Below, in pieces: positions 63,659 to 64,000 of a stretch of 64,000 bases of DNA. Numbering within the stretch: the stretch's first letter is position 1; every line of letters begins with the position of its first letter. The stretch is from the NCBI GenBank assembly GCA_023957975.1, contig JAMLGM010000001.1:248001-312000 (forward strand), written 5' to 3'. The notes below the pieces were generated by a model that was given only the letters and a program-made list of their open reading frames with translations, was not told where the DNA came from and did not search any database. The DNA comes from Microthrixaceae bacterium. Its GTDB lineage: Bacteria; Actinomycetota; Acidimicrobiia; Acidimicrobiales; Microtrichaceae. The translations under genes and the position numbers were made by a program.

Positions 63659-63762
63659 TTGTGCATGCTCAACGCTACTCGTTGGGCATGCACAAATCAA
63701 GGCTTGCGCATGCTCAACGGTCGTGCTGCAATGGGAACTCCGGCCTCATTGAGCATGCTCAA
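63659..63762. promoter_or_regulatory. Four palindromic operators upstream of the XRE gene
   Basis: The 14-bp palindrome TTGnGCATGCnCAA occurs four times: TTGTGCATGCTCAA at 63659-63672, TTGGGCATGCACAA at 63682-63695, TTGCGCATGCTCAA at 63704-63717 and the perfect TTGAGCATGCTCAA at 63749-63762. Centres are 23, 22 and 45 bases apart, near two and four helix turns. This pattern is expected of cooperative binding by a dimeric regulator, most likely the XRE protein encoded 64 bases away. Confidence 0.85.
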
Positions 63763-63983
63763 CAGACTGGTCGGGTGGGTCGTTCTCGCCAGAGAGGAGA
63801 TGACGGATGCTGTGTTCCGCGCCGATCCCGGGCGGCTCTTCGCGCAGTCGCGCCGCTGTGCCAGGCCGCCCAGTGTCGCTGGCCTGGCAGGTGCGCTCCG
63901 GCCGTGGCGGGAGGGGTTGCCTACCTCGAAGGTGTACCGCCGCGCCCACGCGTGTCGTGGTGGTCGCGAGAGGAGACCCGGTC

Positions 63984-64000
63984 ATGGCATCGACACTGGA
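63984..64000 (+). CDS. 5' end of a rightward gene (partial)
   Basis: ATG 63984, with GAGAGGAGA (63968-63976) upstream, opens a frame running off the window (MASTL...). Two longer in-frame or overlapping alternatives begin at 63807 (same frame) and 63800 (another frame), both open to the end; 63800 is too close to its ribosome-binding site. The start and identity cannot be decided. The 280 bases before it contain the operators and nothing else convincing. Confidence 0.4.

Noticed and set aside
63800..64000. Open frame from ATG 63800 to the window end
   Set aside because: The AGGAG lies directly against the ATG, leaving no spacer; the frames at 63807 and 63984 are at least as good, so no start is endorsed.

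Overview
The window is high-GC actinobacterial DNA. The left part reads as chromosome of a deep-branching actinomycete, probably class Acidimicrobiia (an inference from gene content, not a phylogeny). Supporting genes are a WhiB factor, CrgA, a GlnR-type orphan regulator beside GlnA2- and GSII-type glutamine synthetases, GTG and TTG starts, and lipid CoA-ligase, thiolase and SDR genes. The right part, from about 38.2 kb to the end, is a mobile defence island whose right edge is not reached. || 0-13.7 kb: housekeeping genes. These are WhiB, FxsA, a NUDIX hydrolase, the Mrp Fe-S carrier, ErpA, a compact [2Fe-2S]/molybdopterin-like fusion, RidA, a nitrogen block (glnR, glnA2-like, GSII), NAD synthetase, a TrpG/PabA amidotransferase, crgA with a DnaA-box cluster beside it, and a thiolase. 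|| 13.8-38.2 kb: lipid and general metabolism. This covers an acyl-CoA ligase, a GT4 glycosyltransferase, a phosphoribosyltransferase, a DUF2786/metallopeptidase pair, DUF4230, hydrolases, four SDR-type or related enzymes, RecQ, PAP2, MarR, SelO, AzlCD, a DyP peroxidase and lipoproteins. It also holds a decayed patch at 25.1-25.9 kb (truncated secreted protein plus IS1380 remnant) and an acyltransferase-3/SGNH gene with an in-frame internal deletion. || 38.2-48.4 kb: the island opens with an orphan recombinase HTH and a DprA-like gene. A divergent ImmA-like peptidase/XRE pair (CapP/CapH-like) then faces a type II CBASS operon. The operon runs CD-NTase, separate E2, separate E1, JAB protease and TIR-SAVED effector, then a 38-codon ORF and a PD-(D/E)XK-like protein. 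All junctions from the CD-NTase onward overlap, so the last two genes appear to belong to the same operon. || 48.4-53.4 kb: a MobF relaxase-helicase and a DNA cytosine methyltransferase. A second, recognisable gene lies wholly inside the methyltransferase in another frame. || 53.4-60.3 kb: a five-gene leftward operon (HTH, a short N6-type methylase with a good SAM motif but no NPPY, a long methylase with NPPY but a degenerate SAM motif, a GIY-YIG-like/SF2 helicase, and a DUF262-HNH GmrSD-like protein). It looks like a restriction or defence system for which I know no name. || 60.4-64 kb: a frameshifted hydrolase, a seven-helix membrane protein, a second ImmA-like peptidase and an XRE regulator. 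Upstream are four copies of a 14-bp palindrome, probable operators. No rRNA, tRNA or CRISPR was seen.
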